A stretch of DNA of 64,000 nt from Rhynchonema sp. JSB1_4 (GCA_030248065.1 JASAMV010008776.1:27650-91649), one strand, 5' to 3'. Shown: positions 31,101 through 41,529, counted from the stretch's first letter. Numbers and translations are program-made. The notes: a model not told the origin generated them from the letters alone.

Positions 31101-34100
31101 TTGTGCACGCTACATGCAAGGCATATCATTGACTTTAGTCCGCTTTTAACCCTTTTTTAGCTTATTACCTTGTTGCCGTTATTCCCGTTTGTTCTTAGTT
31201 TTAAAGCAGACATGGCTGAAATCATGATTTCTGCAATCGCATGCTTTTGAAAATGTATTTTTGACAGCAATCTTTGTGTAACACTCTTGCATTTTGATGG
31301 GTCGACGCCATGGCTAATTGTAAACTGATTGACACACGTCGTCTCACAATGTGGTCTACGCTTTGAGAAGCTTGTCATGAACGTATGTATGTGAAAATCA
31401 TATTCACAGCTTTTGTCTGGCAGTTTCGAACACTGAGCGGTGACGACTTGCATCAACTATTTTACAATGGGCCTGACATCACTGTAGATTTGCGTTGCAC
31501 TTCCCGTGGTGTCACGGCGTGTGATTGTTTAGTTGATGAGCAGCTGGCCTTGCACTTGGGATTTCATCCACTAGAAATTGAATTTGTTTGCCGTTAATCG
31601 CGTCCAGCGTACTTACCTTGTTTTCGCTATTGTCCCTCCCAAATGTCCCAAATATGTTTTTTGAAACATTTATGTGTTCCCAGCAGACGTTTTTTATAGT
31701 TTGCACAGTATCACCACATCATTGTTGTGGATGAATTTTATCGACTCACCTTGTTGTTTCAGGAGAAGCAGTCGTCGAAATATCGCGCCGACAAACGCGC
31801 ACTGGACCAATCGGACTCGGGTGGCTCGAGAGTTAATCAGAGTCAGCGTTTCTTCACTTGTGAACAACCAGGTATAGTGTTTCCTGTTTTTCTTGGTCCA
31901 AAGGAAACACTCGGGCCCGTGTTATAACTGAACTTCTGGTTGAGGTCCAGATTACAATTTCGATTCAATCACGCAGCTGGAAAAAAACGTGTCAAAGTTT
32001 GCCTGTGGAATCTAACAACAACAATGTTTCACATGCTCGCGGTGAGCTTTGTGCGTGTGCGCTGCCAGCATGTCAATGAAACATTTCACCATGTTTGCTG
32101 CTGAGTGTCGTGCTTGGATTAACAAGGACACATTCTTAATCTCTTTCATTGGTTTCTGAAATCTCGACCCCAAACTTGAGTTGAGTTATAACGTGGGGTA
32201 TAGGCAAACTACACCAACATGAGCTCGATTTCGAAGGTGCTGTGTAGTCAAAACGAATAGAAAGAGAAAATCATCATGCTCCGTTTTGTATTCTTCAACG
32301 TGTAACATTTCCCAAATCTGCAGCCACGTATGAATGTTTCACTATTCTGCCAGCTCCGAAATCAAGCTCGTGTTGGTGTAGTTTGCCTTTTATAGGCAAA
32401 CTACGCCAACACGAGCCCGATTTCGGAGGTGGTGAACTTGCAAAACGCAAAGAAAGAGAAAATCATCATGCTCCATGTTGTATGCCACAACGTATAACAT
32501 TTCCCAAATCAGCAGCCACGTCATGAATGTTTCACCATTTTGCCAGCTCCGAAATCGGGCTCGTGTTGGCGTAGTTTTACTTTACCTTGTTTCCTTTGAC
32601 TTGCATAAAAAAGAAATACTATACGTTTATGCTGTTTACAGGCTGTTCGTATATATCCTAGGCGGTGGTAAACGTACATTTTACATACCTATAGATCAAC
32701 TTTGCGCCAAGTAAACTATGGCAACAAGTTCTTATTTGGACCATGTTATGCGGCTTTGTTGAAGCAGTGATTTCGACCAGCGCAAAAGTTTCGTTTGCAC
32801 CCACGCTGGTCAAAATTCGTGCTACAACTGTAAAGCAATACATAATCACGCAAAAATTGAGGTTGCCTTGCCATAGTCCAGCAATAGTCTAATGGCTTGA
32901 CATTTGATACGACCTGTGATGTTTCAGACGATGAACAAGCCGATATCGCATCGATTCGTGGTGAGAACGCAGCGATGCAGCGACGTGCCGTCAACGCTGG
33001 CGGACCATCAACCTCCGGCGGTTAGTGATGGTTGTTGTGATTAATGTAGGCGTTCCTGAGCAGGGCGATAACTTTTGCGCTGGTCAAAATTCTACATAAG
33101 TGCACCAACTCAATTGCAAACTACGGCCGAAACAAAAATAAAAACACCAGTCCTCCGACACAAAGGTGTCCCATTGTGAATTTATGCAGCCTGTTTTTCG
33201 TTGCCTGTTTCGCCTTTTTCACGCACGGGCCAGGTTATCGACAGCACGACCATGCACCAGATGGCCGCGTGACTCTAAAATCATCAACCTCCTCAGTTGG
33301 CATCGACGCGCAGTCATCTGCATCCGCTGACCACACCGACCTAATGGTGGCGAAACCGTCGCTTGAAGGTGACGGTGACGCTGAAGAGGCCGGGCGCACC
33401 ACCGTCGACATCGAACGCAATGCTACGGCTGCTGCCACAACTGCACTGGTCACACGCAGTCATAGTGATCGGATGACAAGACGACATACGGCCAGCGATG
33501 AGTACCTGCATGATGTACGTTGGTTGACACGGTGTTTTGGACACTTGGTCGCTGTCATACCTTTGGGGCAAAGAATAAAGTGTGTCTGTTCAGCCCTGTT
33601 TTGACAGATGGGAGGGTCAGGGCATCGTCAGTACGAATGCATCAGTTTGTCACGTGACCTTAAGACACTTTCCAGTGGACGGCTAAGAGAGCGTAACGAT
33701 CGGACCTCGCAATTGTCAATTTTGGCTTGGTATGTACCATTCGGCGACATTGCCAAATGTTACACTATGAAGTTTACAACATCAGCCTGTTTTGTCATTC
33801 AGACAAAGCGTCAGTGATCGCCGTGTTATGCGGTTGACTAAAAATTCTCTTTCAGACTGACATGCCGAAATGGTCAGTAATATACAGTATAGCATCAAAG
33901 TTGACCCAACGCAATCCTTATTGCAGCAACAACCGACATCATCCGGTGTCGGCATACTCGAGTTCACCCCCAATCTTGCCGGTCAAGATGTCACCCCAGC
34001 CAACTACACGTTCAAAGGCAGTGCCCTCAACCATCGTGCTTTCAACCAATCACGCCAGAGCAGTCAGGGAGGCAGGAGTTTGTCGGGTACGTCACAATGC

Positions 34101-36697
34101 CTGAATTGTCAAGACAAACCCCGTTTTGAGATTCTTACGCACCACACCTGACCTGAAGAAAATGCGGTTCACTGTTCACATTTTTTTGTTATTATTCTTG
34201 TCCTCCTGTGTTATTCACAACGCGTTTTACCCGCGAGTCCTGAGTGTTGTGTATGCCATGCACTGGTATAGTAGATAAAAATCAACTGAGAAATTTTAAA
34301 AATTGTTACCCAAACCGAAGTAATGCTCGCCACAATCATGTGTGTGTGGTGTCAAATTAAAATATATAGTCTTTCCTTATTATATTGGTCCAAACATCCA
34401 CTCAACGTGCAATCCAGTTGCTCCTGGTTAAGGTCGAAAATGCGCGATTCACCTTGAAAATGCAAAGAAAGAGAAATCAGACGTCACACGCCACGTAAGA
34501 AGCTGGCGCACGAAACAATGTTTCAGGCTTCTGGTGACGTTGGCGGCGTGCATGTCACGTGTGATTTCTCTTTCTTTGTACTTTCAAGGGGAGTCGTGGA
34601 TTTTCGACCTCAGCTAGGAGTTGGCTTGCAACGTTGACACGGCTTCCTCTGACTCGCATAAGAAGGAAATAACTACAGATTTCAAATGATCAGCGCGCTA
34701 CTTTCAAAAACAACTTTGATTGCACCTACTGCTTTACTCATATTTCACTCTAACACCAGCTTACTGCGCTTCAAACTTTTGATTTTATTATTTTTTCGAA
34801 AAAAAGCAGAATAACTGAGTGAAATGATGTTTTCATTGTTGCTTTCTCCATGGAACATCAGCGAGCTGGTCATGTATGTAACAGCTTTGGGAGCTTACGT
34901 TGCAAAAATGCTGCTCAAGGTCTGCTATACTGTATGTTATTTCTGGGACTCTGTTTTAGCTGTCAGCTTGCTTATTTCTGATATTATTAAATGTTTTCGA
35001 CATTAAATTGTTGTTAATGGCTTGAATAACAGGCAAGACCGAACACACACACATAAGGTATATAAATTCCTGTTTTCTATACGAGTAGTTATTTCTCAGT
35101 TAGCGGATCCCTTAGCATCCTAAGTTTAGAGTGAAATTAATTTTTCTTAAATAGTCTCCCCATTTAACGATCGATTATTTATGTTCGGCGCTTTCCTTTG
35201 GCTTTCAGGCATGTTTGAGAACATGAAACAGTCCTTGACCGATCTGACCGCAAGTCGATCCGAGCACACATCGCTCGCTCGTCGACAACACCAACAGTCG
35301 AATAATATCAACAGTGAGTGAAACATCAGCTCTCAAGCATGCAATGTGCGACACATCTGCAATTGTGTATCGTTTTGTGCTCTGTCTGCTTGGTTTCTCA
35401 TGTTTGTGGTGCTCGTCTGTGTGTTTGTGTTGTGGGATTGTCATCAATGTTTTTCAAAAACAATAATTATGACGGTTTGCACGCTCAACGATCCATCGAA
35501 AGTCGTCAGTGCGCTTCGTTCACTGTAGCATGATTGAGCGGTATCAAGTTTGAAGAAACCAAGGACAACGACTGTAAAGGGAAATGGCCAAGCAGTACTG
35601 ATTTCCACCAGTGCAATTCATTATACAATACAATAAACACCGATCGAAATTCGTACACCAACACATCCCTGGGCTCATGTACTGTCGCCACCTTAAATCG
35701 TACACTCTTGTCGTCCCATGTACAAATTTTTAACGGCTGCTTGAGTTGACGACTGCGCCATCAGCCCTGTCGAAACAATGATTGCCGTAGTCGAACGCAG
35801 TCGTGGTTCCAGCCTTCAAACTTGATACAGTCCATATCAAGGCCTATAGGTTCTGTAACTAATGGTTCTTTCTCTCGCGCACAACACGAAATAAATTTTC
35901 ACACGCGCCAGCCAGTGAGCGCGCGAGCGTTTGTTTCATGTTGCGTGTGAGAACGAAGTATAGTATAGTTCAACATTTAGTGAAACATCAACCAATCATT
36001 GGCCTGTTTCCAGTGTCCGTGATCAATCCATCGGTGCGTGACGATGACCAGTGCGCGACCGAGTTCGTGCCCCTGTTGATGAGTGACGAGATCGAGCTCG
36101 GTCATGTCGAGCCCGCGGGTGGCACGCGGGTGCACGCGCACAGACGCGCGCCACCACTCAGGTATCACGCCGTCGCCAAGTCGGTCGACGCCAACTACAA
36201 ACAAGGTATGCACAGCATGGGGTGCCATGGGAAAGTCACTCGTCGAGTACTACAATGTGGTCCATTTATAGTAATCGGATCAGATTGCTCTTTTTACATC
36301 TTGATCCCATCACATCAATGGTTTACCTGAACCAACAGTACATTAGGCTTTGGATGGTCCAAAGTGGCTGATAAAGTGTAAAGCAGATGTTTCAGTGCAC
36401 TCACCTCCCTACGCTGCCGCCCCGTCCCGTTCGGCCGAACTGAACACGAGATTGGACGATATTGAAAGGTGCAATGATAAAAAATCTTTTTAATTTTCAG
36501 TAAAAATTGGTCCACTAAATCAGATTTATTTGAAAAAAAACAGCAAAACTCTTCTAAGCCTTATTTTCTGTTTAGTCAACTGTTGCGGATGGAGAACAAA
36601 ATGAATCAGGACATTGAAATGATAAAGCGACTATTGCAACAGCAACAACAACATTCTTCATCAAACAACAATAACGCGAACAACAACACCAAAATCG

Positions 36698-36729
<32 letters not shown>

Positions 36730-39280
36730 CTATCCACAACAGTTTCGGCCAACCGACCCCCAACCGGGTACAAATCCAGACCCCGACCACCCACTTTTGC
36801 CAGTCGCACGCCGCAACACGACACGCCTGCTGACAGTGCAAGGAGTTCGAATCATTTGACCGCTGTGGAGGTAGGCAGCACGTTTGGGCGTACAGGCTTG
36901 AAGCATGACTCAATCCCAGGGGTTGTGTTGGGGAATCACATATGCATGTACACATGTCCACATATACAAGAATGAACTGTACAGAATGCACTCACAGCAT
37001 AAAACCAGGAATATGGTTCCCAAATGAAATGACATACATATTTGGACATTTTTTTCTATGTGATTCCGCAACCGCAACATGAGGGAAGGTTCGATGTTGT
37101 ATGATTACCTAATTGTCTGCAGATGGGATTAAGTTGCCTTTATCGGTCACCCACACCCTTTATGGCATAAATGTCGCCAAGCAAGCACACCACAATCCCC
37201 CTATTGATAGTGAATACTTCAGTGTGGTCAATGCTCGTCTTACAAATCATTTACTGTTTAAAGGGTCGACTGTGTGTTTAACGTAGTCCATGACGTACAA
37301 ACATTGTGCTTACTGTACATCTACATGTACCGTTACCTACAGTAACCCATATAGCTACCGTATACCCGGGCCTTTCCTCACACACAGCAACACCAACGTG
37401 GAACTAACAGCGGTTTCTGGCAGATATTCCACTGCTAGCGCACACGCACACAACTCTACCGTGTGCACCACACCTCTGTACCAAAATCTAAGCGGTAACT
37501 GATCCGGTTTTGATTGATGGTGTCGCAAACTTTGATTGCTCTGGGTTTGATTTGAGTTTGGTCGGGGTATTGGGTTGGATTACATGTACTGCCACCAGGA
37601 TCCGGGTATGGTCGGATCAAACACGTGATTTTTTGATGTCACAGAATATTTGCTGCCCGTTGTTTTTGAGCAATGTATTTTCGATCAGCGCAAAGTTGTT
37701 TGGGTGGTCAGGTCAGGGAACAACGTTTGTACCGTTGGCCGAATGTGCAGTTCTCAAAAAAAACATGAGCAAATAATTTCGCATTAACACCCGCCTGAAC
37801 CGAGGACACGGCTTGGATCACTGATAGCCTTGGGTTGATGGTTCTTGCAAAAAAAACAAATGGGAAAATCGACCAACATCGACAAAGTGAGACAACTTTT
37901 GGAAGTCAGACCCGATAGCCCGACCTAAACTGTGTTTCTGTCATTTCAATTTCTTTCGGGCACTTGGCACTCTTGGTGTCGTATAGAACGACAGCTTTCG
38001 ATGTTGTTGTACCACTCATGCCGTAACATTGTCGTCTTTTTTCGTTTTTCGGCTGGCTGTCACTTAGACTCAGGTCATGACTGGCTTTCTAGAATATTTC
38101 GGGCACACTTTATTAATCTTGATATGTATGATTAAGTGTTCATTTATTTCGTTCATTCAGAAAGTAGCTAATATCCGTTAGCTATCTATTCTCACTTTGT
38201 TGACGGCTGTTCGCAGCGCTTTCGCAGAATGTTTGATGTTTCAAGCCGTAAAGCTGTAACCAAGCACGATAAGGTCAAGTCGGTAACATTACTGTGTAGA
38301 TACGGCCCAGTTTGTTTAGCTTCTTTGGCATTAACAGGCATACTGTACCTACATTGGTCGCACAACGACCATGCGAGAATCCAACTGAGTCAGTTTTTTC
38401 CTGGATGGTGGCATAAAGGAAGACCATCTCTCTGCAGATCACCAGTCTCGACTCATTTTTTTCAAAACCATTTCTGTCTCACGGTCAAGTTGTTTGAACT
38501 CAGTGAGCGTGATCTTATAGCGGCTGAAATGCTTAAGAAAAAATAAGACACTGGTGATCTTTACCAATCAGGAAAAAATTGGATGGATTCTTGTGTTGGC
38601 ATTGTGCGACCAACAGTTGGTATTGGTATTCAATACATAATTGATTAGCACTTTATGTTTGAACTATCGTTATTTTCTTTGATTTCTTAAATTTAGCATA
38701 TTATTCAATCTGTTCTTCTTACTACGTGTGCACCAGCATATTCCTTGTTGGTGTTGTTGCGTGTGTGCTGCTATCTGCTCTACAATTAGTAACATGGAAT
38801 GGATATCGACTACTGTAGACCCGATTCACAGCAATTTGCAGAATCAATACCCTCGGACAATTTGCCGCAGTAATGTTTCATGCTTTGTGTGTCGCATTTA
38901 ATGTGAATTGCTATGAGAACGGGCAAATAATGAATAATAATTAGACAGAACGGCAAAAAATGTTTGTCAGATTCAACAAACCAAACCAAGTGATGTTTCA
39001 GCGATCATCCAAAGCACCGTTCCTACAACAACGTTCTCTGCCCGAACAAACAGCTGGCCGACCGGGCAGTGCAGCACCGACGATTCTTGTCTCGGCCGGG
39101 TCGAGTCAACCGTCGAACGTGAACGGCCGTTTGAGTGCGACACCGGTCTCAGAACTGGACCCACGTGCGCCACTCGCGTCTACCGAGGCTGTGAATCTAC
39201 TGGATTTGGGAGTACCACCGCCGGCCGCCTTGCCTGATCAGGCTGACCCTGACCGGGCCGAGACCGGCACTGCGTTGTGA
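24861..39280 (+). CDS. ERG-type voltage-gated K+ channel (KCNH2/6/7, seizure ortholog), 18 exons
   Basis: Delayed-rectifier K+ channel subunit of the ether-a-go-go-related subfamily, forming plasma-membrane tetramers that set repolarisation and firing. The exons join in phase to 1139 codons. Order by residue: short hydrophilic N-terminus 1–105, S1 around 125–155, S2–S3 around 170–240, S4 around 255–275 with the basic series [16 protein letters not shown]5, glycosylatable turret (NVT, NTS), filter SIGFGN about 358–363, S6 [11 protein letters not shown] keeping the Tyr and Phe equivalent to the hERG drug-site aromatics, C-linker, cyclic-nucleotide-binding-homology domain about 490–598, then a 540-residue tail with a coiled coil near 935–975. 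The eag/PAS domain typical of the N-terminus is not seen; an in-frame TAA lies upstream of the ATG, so this may be a PAS-less promoter form like mammalian ERG1b, or upstream exons lie elsewhere. The pore identity is very secure; the N-terminus and exon 13 start are less so. Confidence 0.95.
26181..26357 (+). CDS. ERG exon 2: S1 segment
   Basis: 59 codons, acceptor TGATCTCAG, donor GAG|GTGGGT, phase 0 at both ends. Contains [20 protein letters not shown], nearly identical to the ERG pre-S1/S1 region. TAATGTTTCA lies just before the acceptor and TGAAACATTA 14 nt after the donor. Confidence 0.95.
26635..26892 (+). CDS. ERG exon 3: S2 and S3 segments
   Basis: 86 codons, acceptor GTTGCAG, donor AAT|GTGAGA, phase 0. 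Contains [20 protein letters not shown] (S2) and [20 protein letters not shown] (S3), including the conserved acidic residues that pair with S4 charges. Confidence 0.97.
27427..27643 (+). CDS. ERG exon 4: S4 voltage sensor and S5
   Basis: Acceptor ACTTGCAG, donor CTTG|GTTGGT, phase 1. Encodes the S4 basic ladder and S5 ([17 protein letters not shown]), then the turret with an NVT sequon. The following intron has no conserved content apart from a dispersed 65-bp repeat copy near its 3' end. Confidence 0.96.
28029..28096 (+). repeat. Dispersed 65-bp repeat, copy 2
   Basis: Reads TTCACAGACGGGCTGTGC, then GGCCATCGTCAGTGCGAACG and GATGACCACGTGACC. It lies in ERG intron 4, sense orientation. Confidence 0.75.
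28145..28333 (+). CDS. ERG exon 5: turret and pore loop
   Basis: Acceptor TAATGTTTCACAG, donor GGAT|GTGAGG, phase 1 to phase 1. Encodes the rest of the turret (NTS sequon), the pore helix [16 protein letters not shown] and the start of S6. The filter is GFG as in ERG (hERG has SVGFGN). A TGATGTTTCA lies 13 nt past the donor. Confidence 0.97.
28686..28885 (+). CDS. ERG exon 6: S6 and C-linker
   Basis: Acceptor GTTTGCAG, donor TTG|GTATGT. Encodes [20 protein letters not shown] and [20 protein letters not shown], almost residue for residue ERG. The following intron holds degenerate GGACCCGAAAA-type sequence near 28925–29070. Confidence 0.97.
29201..29325 (+). CDS. ERG exon 7: C-linker to CNBHD start
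   Basis: Acceptor ACATGCAG, donor ATGAG|GTTGGT, phase 2. Encodes [20 protein letters not shown] and [12 protein letters not shown], matching the ERG C-linker. Confidence 0.96.
29610..29737 (+). CDS. ERG exon 8: CNBHD first part
   Basis: Acceptor CACACAG, donor TTGG|GTAAGG. Encodes [20 protein letters not shown] and [11 protein letters not shown], the beta-roll of the cyclic-nucleotide-binding-homology domain. Confidence 0.96.
29880..30073 (+). CDS. ERG exon 9: CNBHD second part
   Basis: Acceptor CTGATGTTTCAG, donor GAT|GTGGGT, phase 0. Encodes [20 protein letters not shown] and [10 protein letters not shown], closing the domain; ends ITFVLRD as ERG exons do. One of the clearest cases where the TGATGTTTCA motif forms the acceptor. 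Confidence 0.96.
30176..30359. mobile_element. Tc1/pogo-like MITE in ERG intron 9
   Basis: The left end reads CAGCCAACCCTCTTTATAGT and the right end is its complement (ACTATAAAGAGGGTCGACTG), about 23 bp of terminal inverted repeat. The left flank is TA; the right flank is CA, possibly a mutated TA target. The 184-bp interior has no coding frame. CAG..CTG termini and a TA target are typical of Tc1/mariner/pogo elements. Confidence 0.65.
30421..30479 (+). repeat. Dispersed 65-bp repeat, copy 3
   Basis: CTCACAGATGGGCGGTGC followed by CATCAGGTCATCTTCAGTGC. Truncated at its 3' side relative to other copies. In ERG intron 9. Confidence 0.65.
31763..31871 (+). CDS. ERG exon 10: post-CNBHD tail
   Basis: Acceptor TTGTTTCAG, donor CCAG|GTATAG, phase 0 to phase 1. 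Encodes a charged, Ser-rich stretch ([20 protein letters not shown]) that continues the frame. Family conservation is weak here; assignment rests on phase and position. Confidence 0.85.
32203..32387. mobile_element. MITE-like element, family 2 copy 1
   Basis: 185-bp unit with inverted ends: GGCAAACTACACCAACATGA at the left and the complementary TTGGTGTAGTTTGCC at the right, plus inner complementarity (GAGCTCGATTTCGAAGG against CCGAAATCAAGCTC). Interior includes AAAGAGAAAATCATCATGCT. Lies in ERG intron 10, directly followed by a second copy. Confidence 0.85.
32395..32577. mobile_element. MITE-like element, family 2 copy 2 (tandem)
   Basis: Second copy in the same orientation, 7 bp after the first, sharing GGCAAACTACGCCAACACGA, AAAGAGAAAATCATCATGCT and CAGCCACGT interior blocks. 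The right terminus is slightly decayed (GTAGTTTTAC). Head-to-tail tandem MITEs are less usual than dispersed copies. Confidence 0.85.
32928..33020 (+). CDS. ERG exon 11: tail
   Basis: Acceptor GTGATGTTTCAG, donor GGCG|GTTAGT, phase 1 to 1. Encodes [20 protein letters not shown] and a Gly/Ser-rich end. Supported by phase and splice sites rather than conservation. Confidence 0.82.
33234..33514 (+). CDS. ERG exon 12: tail; 5' end looks repeat-derived
   Basis: Acceptor GGGCCAG|GTTATCG, donor CATGAT|GTACGT, phase 1 to 0. Encodes a Ser/Thr/Asp/Ala-rich disordered segment ending [11 protein letters not shown]. The acceptor and first 45 nt match the dispersed 65-bp repeat (CAGGTTATCGACAG against CAGGTCATCGTCAG, then CATGCACCAGATGGCCGCGT against AATGCACCAGATGGTCACGT), so this exon start probably arose from an inserted element. 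Confidence 0.8.
33593..33665 (+). repeat. Dispersed 65-bp repeat, copy 5
   Basis: CCCTGTTTTGACAGATGGGA then GGCATCGTCAGTACGAATGC and CACGTGACCTTAAG. Lies 79 nt after the donor of ERG exon 12, so that exon sits between two copies in direct orientation. Confidence 0.75.
33888..34086 (+). CDS. ERG exon 13: tail
   Basis: The frame is fixed by its 3' join (TCGG|GTACGT, phase 1 to exon 14). Encodes Gln-, Asn- and Ser-rich sequence ([16 protein letters not shown]). The acceptor is uncertain: TATACAG at 33881–33887 keeps phase 0, while the stronger-looking CTTTCAG at 33849–33855 would run into a TGA in this frame. Confidence 0.72.
34421..34620. mobile_element. Palindromic MITE, family 3
   Basis: Two 60-bp arms, about 80% complementary, with CTCCTGGTTAAGGTCGAAAA at the left and its counterpart TTTTCGACCTCAGCTAGGAG at the right; the 80-bp centre also pairs (GCCACGT against ACGTTGGCGGC). 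Arms contain AAAGAAAGAGAAA, shared with family 2. An ATGTTTCA core sits near the hairpin tip (34518). In ERG intron 13. Confidence 0.85.
35209..35313 (+). CDS. ERG exon 14: tail
   Basis: Acceptor GGCTTTCAG, donor AACA|GTGAGT, phase 1 to 1. Encodes [20 protein letters not shown] and a Gln/Asn end. TGAAACATCA overlaps the donor region (35319). Confidence 0.85.
36014..36205 (+). CDS. ERG exon 15: tail
   Basis: Acceptor TGTTTCCAG, donor CAAG|GTATGC, phase 1 to 1. Encodes an acidic patch ([20 protein letters not shown]) followed by a His/Arg-rich stretch. GC-rich relative to neighbouring introns, consistent with coding. Confidence 0.86.
36396..36468 (+). CDS. ERG exon 16: start of C-terminal coiled coil
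   Basis: Acceptor CAGATGTTTCAG, donor GAAAG|GTGCAA, phase 2. Encodes [13 protein letters not shown] across the join, aligning with the ERG tail motif LDALQRQLNRLETRL, the tetramerising coiled coil. Confidence 0.88.
36576..36870 (+). CDS. ERG exon 17: coiled coil and Q/N/T low-complexity
   Basis: Acceptor TTCTGTTTAG, donor GAG|GTAGGC, phase 0. Continues the coiled coil ([20 protein letters not shown]), then runs of Gln, Asn and Thr encoded by CAA, AAC and ACA repeats, then a Pro/Arg-rich segment. The repeat tract is a likely length polymorphism. Confidence 0.88.
38353..38614. mobile_element. MITE-like inverted-repeat element, family 1 copy 2
   Basis: Ends ATTGGTCGCACAACGACCAT and GGCATTGTGCGACCAAC are inverted repeats of each other and match the copy at 10859–11136. 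Located in ERG intron 17. Confidence 0.75.
39002..39280 (+). CDS. ERG exon 18: C-terminus
   Basis: Acceptor GTGATGTTTCAG, 92 codons and TGA. Encodes a Pro/Ala/Ser-rich disordered end ([16 protein letters not shown]). TGAAACATCAG follows the stop by 9 nt. Confidence 0.9.
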   Translation, partial: RSSKAPFLQQRSLPEQTAGRPGSAAPTILVSAGSSQPSNVNGRLSATPVSELDPRAPLASTEAVNLLDLGVPPPAALPDQADPDRAETGTAL

Positions 39281-41529
39281 TCAAGCCGGTGAAACATCAG
39301 CTTTATTGCTGTGTATATGAGCGTGTATTGTCTTCGAATATTTTATTATTGTTGTGCAATCAAGCCCACTGACGATTCGCCATACACTGATTAATGTGAT
39401 GTTTTCGATTTTTGAAATTTACGGATGCAGCGCAGCAACACGCTAGAGAGTTTTTGATTGACGCAGTTAAACGGACGTGACGTTCTCTAAAACTATAATT
39501 GTGGTTCCGAACTCCCAAAACTTCATCAAAAGATACCGTCAAATATTTGTAAATATCAAATACATACCTATGCCTATCAATGTCAAGCATACATTATTCT
39601 GTATACCCAGTGTTATGTAACTTTACCCAGTATTTCGGACGCTGATATTCAAAGCATGCGGCCAACTAAAAGCCATACCAAAAGCATTATTGCTAACATC
39701 AGTTCATAGATTCAAACCAGATCTACTAAAAACTTCCATTACAATGTTGTTTTAGCGCTATCTGTTTTATTTGCACTTGATATTTCAAAATGTTTTATGA
39801 TAAATCTCACTAGCCTTCCTGCCGCGTCGGCATCATCTCTCTGAAGTTTCATAGCAAAACAACAATGACTGTTTCTGTTCGATACGATAAATGCTTTCGC
39901 TTTTTTCGACTCTGTTTGTAACTTTTCTTTCGCATGCTGTTGTTTTGTTTTTTATTGACGTTTTTAGACTATGCTAGAGTTATCCCCGTGGAAAAACATC
40001 AACAATCTATGCAAAGGCCTTGAATTTTGTATCACTCTTCATTTGTATTCAATTCACGTGCATAATTCGTTGTTGCATAATTTTTGTGTGTGTCATGATT
40101 TAAAAAGAAATTTTGACCCGGTAAACAAACGTATCGATTTAAAAACAGTCGATCGTGTAAATTTCTGCTACTCTAGTCCTTCGAGGTGAGAATTTGTTGA
40201 TCTGAGAAGTTTTTCATCTGACTGTTGAAGTGTTAATATCTTTAATTAAGAGGTTTTATAACGAGAAATAAAAATAAACTATGTATTATGATGCGTTTTC
40301 AATCTCAAAAATACCTTTTCCCGCTGTCAAATTGTGCCGCAAAAAGGAACAAGCCAGGTTTCCAACGCTTCACAAATTAAAATAAGGTGCCCAGACGGAC
40401 ACGATGTCTTTTTGTTTTTCGATTCATCCGCACACGCGAATAACAGCTGTCAGTCCACCACAGGCACAAAGTGCAAACACTAATGCCAGAACCGCTGGAT
40501 TTTTCCCGTTACCCCAACGGTGTATAATTCTTGCAAAATTTTTCGGTTTGGGAACCCAAGTTTTGAGTGCGCCACATGGCACAAGATGGAGCGGCACATA
40601 ATTCTGCTTCTGTCTCCGGCTCAGCTCAACACAAAGTGCCAGAGCGGGTATGTAGTTTTGGACTATCCAGCCAGTAGCGCAGCGCTTTCTGTGATAAAAA
40701 CACTCGCTTGTGATGTTTTTGTGAATGTCATTGCAGTTTGTGGCAACTTTCGAGAACACTAATCTATACAGCGGTTCGGTTGTGTGGTGTGTGTACCGGC
40801 TTGTATGGGTATGTATGTACATGCTTCTGGCACAGCAAAGTTTTCTGAATGCGTACTGCTCTTGTATGTGTCGCCCGAGCTTGGTGCACGTTGGCTGTTG
40901 TAAAGTGTGAACTGTGTGCCCCGCTCTGGTCTGAGAAGCTTACACACACTGGTGGGTGGATCGGTGGCTTGTATTGGGAACTTTTGCGCTTTTGGTATCT
41001 CGTGCTGCTGTGCTTTCGGTTGGGCAGAAAAGTTCAATACACAAAAACATGGTTTTCTGGGTACCTAACCAGGTTTTGGCGAATTCTGAGGGATGGCGTG
41101 GTACCAGATTAAGTTTGCATTCGTCACAAGTCCGTGTGGCTGTTATGGTTTCAGTAACGCATTTGTTTGCACACGATTACATTTCATTCCACATCGTACT
41201 AGTACTACCATACTATAAAGTTAATAACAACGACCCTGCAAAGAGGCCATTTTCAACCACTAGTTAGGCATTAACCGCTGTTATGGTCGTTGGTGTTTGT
41301 CAAAGTTGGTATCAACCGCCTAAAATTTTATATAAACAAAAGTAGTCCTCCTTTCATGCGGATTGCTCCCAAGCAAGATAAGCATTTCATGAAACGTTTG
41401 CGTACAAAAATTAGTTCCTCAAGCGCAAACATTCTGCATACTGTACAATATTTGAGACCGCCTTCTGTTGCCACTGATTTTCAGATTAATTTCCAAAACT
41501 TTCAATAAAAAGCACGATCATATTCGAAA
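39281..41529. other. ERG 3' region and intergenic spacer
   Basis: 2.2 kb between the ERG stop and the next start codon, with no conserved frame. Two overlapping AATAAA signals at 40267–40278 are the best poly(A) candidates for ERG. Upstream of the next gene, TGATTTTCAG ending 41483 could be a 5'-UTR or trans-splice acceptor; an AATAAA at 41504 lies just before that gene's ATG. Confidence 0.45.
40267..40278 (+). other. Candidate ERG poly(A) signals
   Basis: Two AATAAA hexamers back to back, about 1 kb downstream of the ERG stop codon. I noticed no earlier AATAAA in between. Confidence 0.4.

Noticed and set aside
33856..33887. Stronger-looking acceptor CTTTCAG for ERG exon 13
   Set aside because: It introduces TGA in the frame required by the exon 13–14 join; the alternative frame reads as a shadow.
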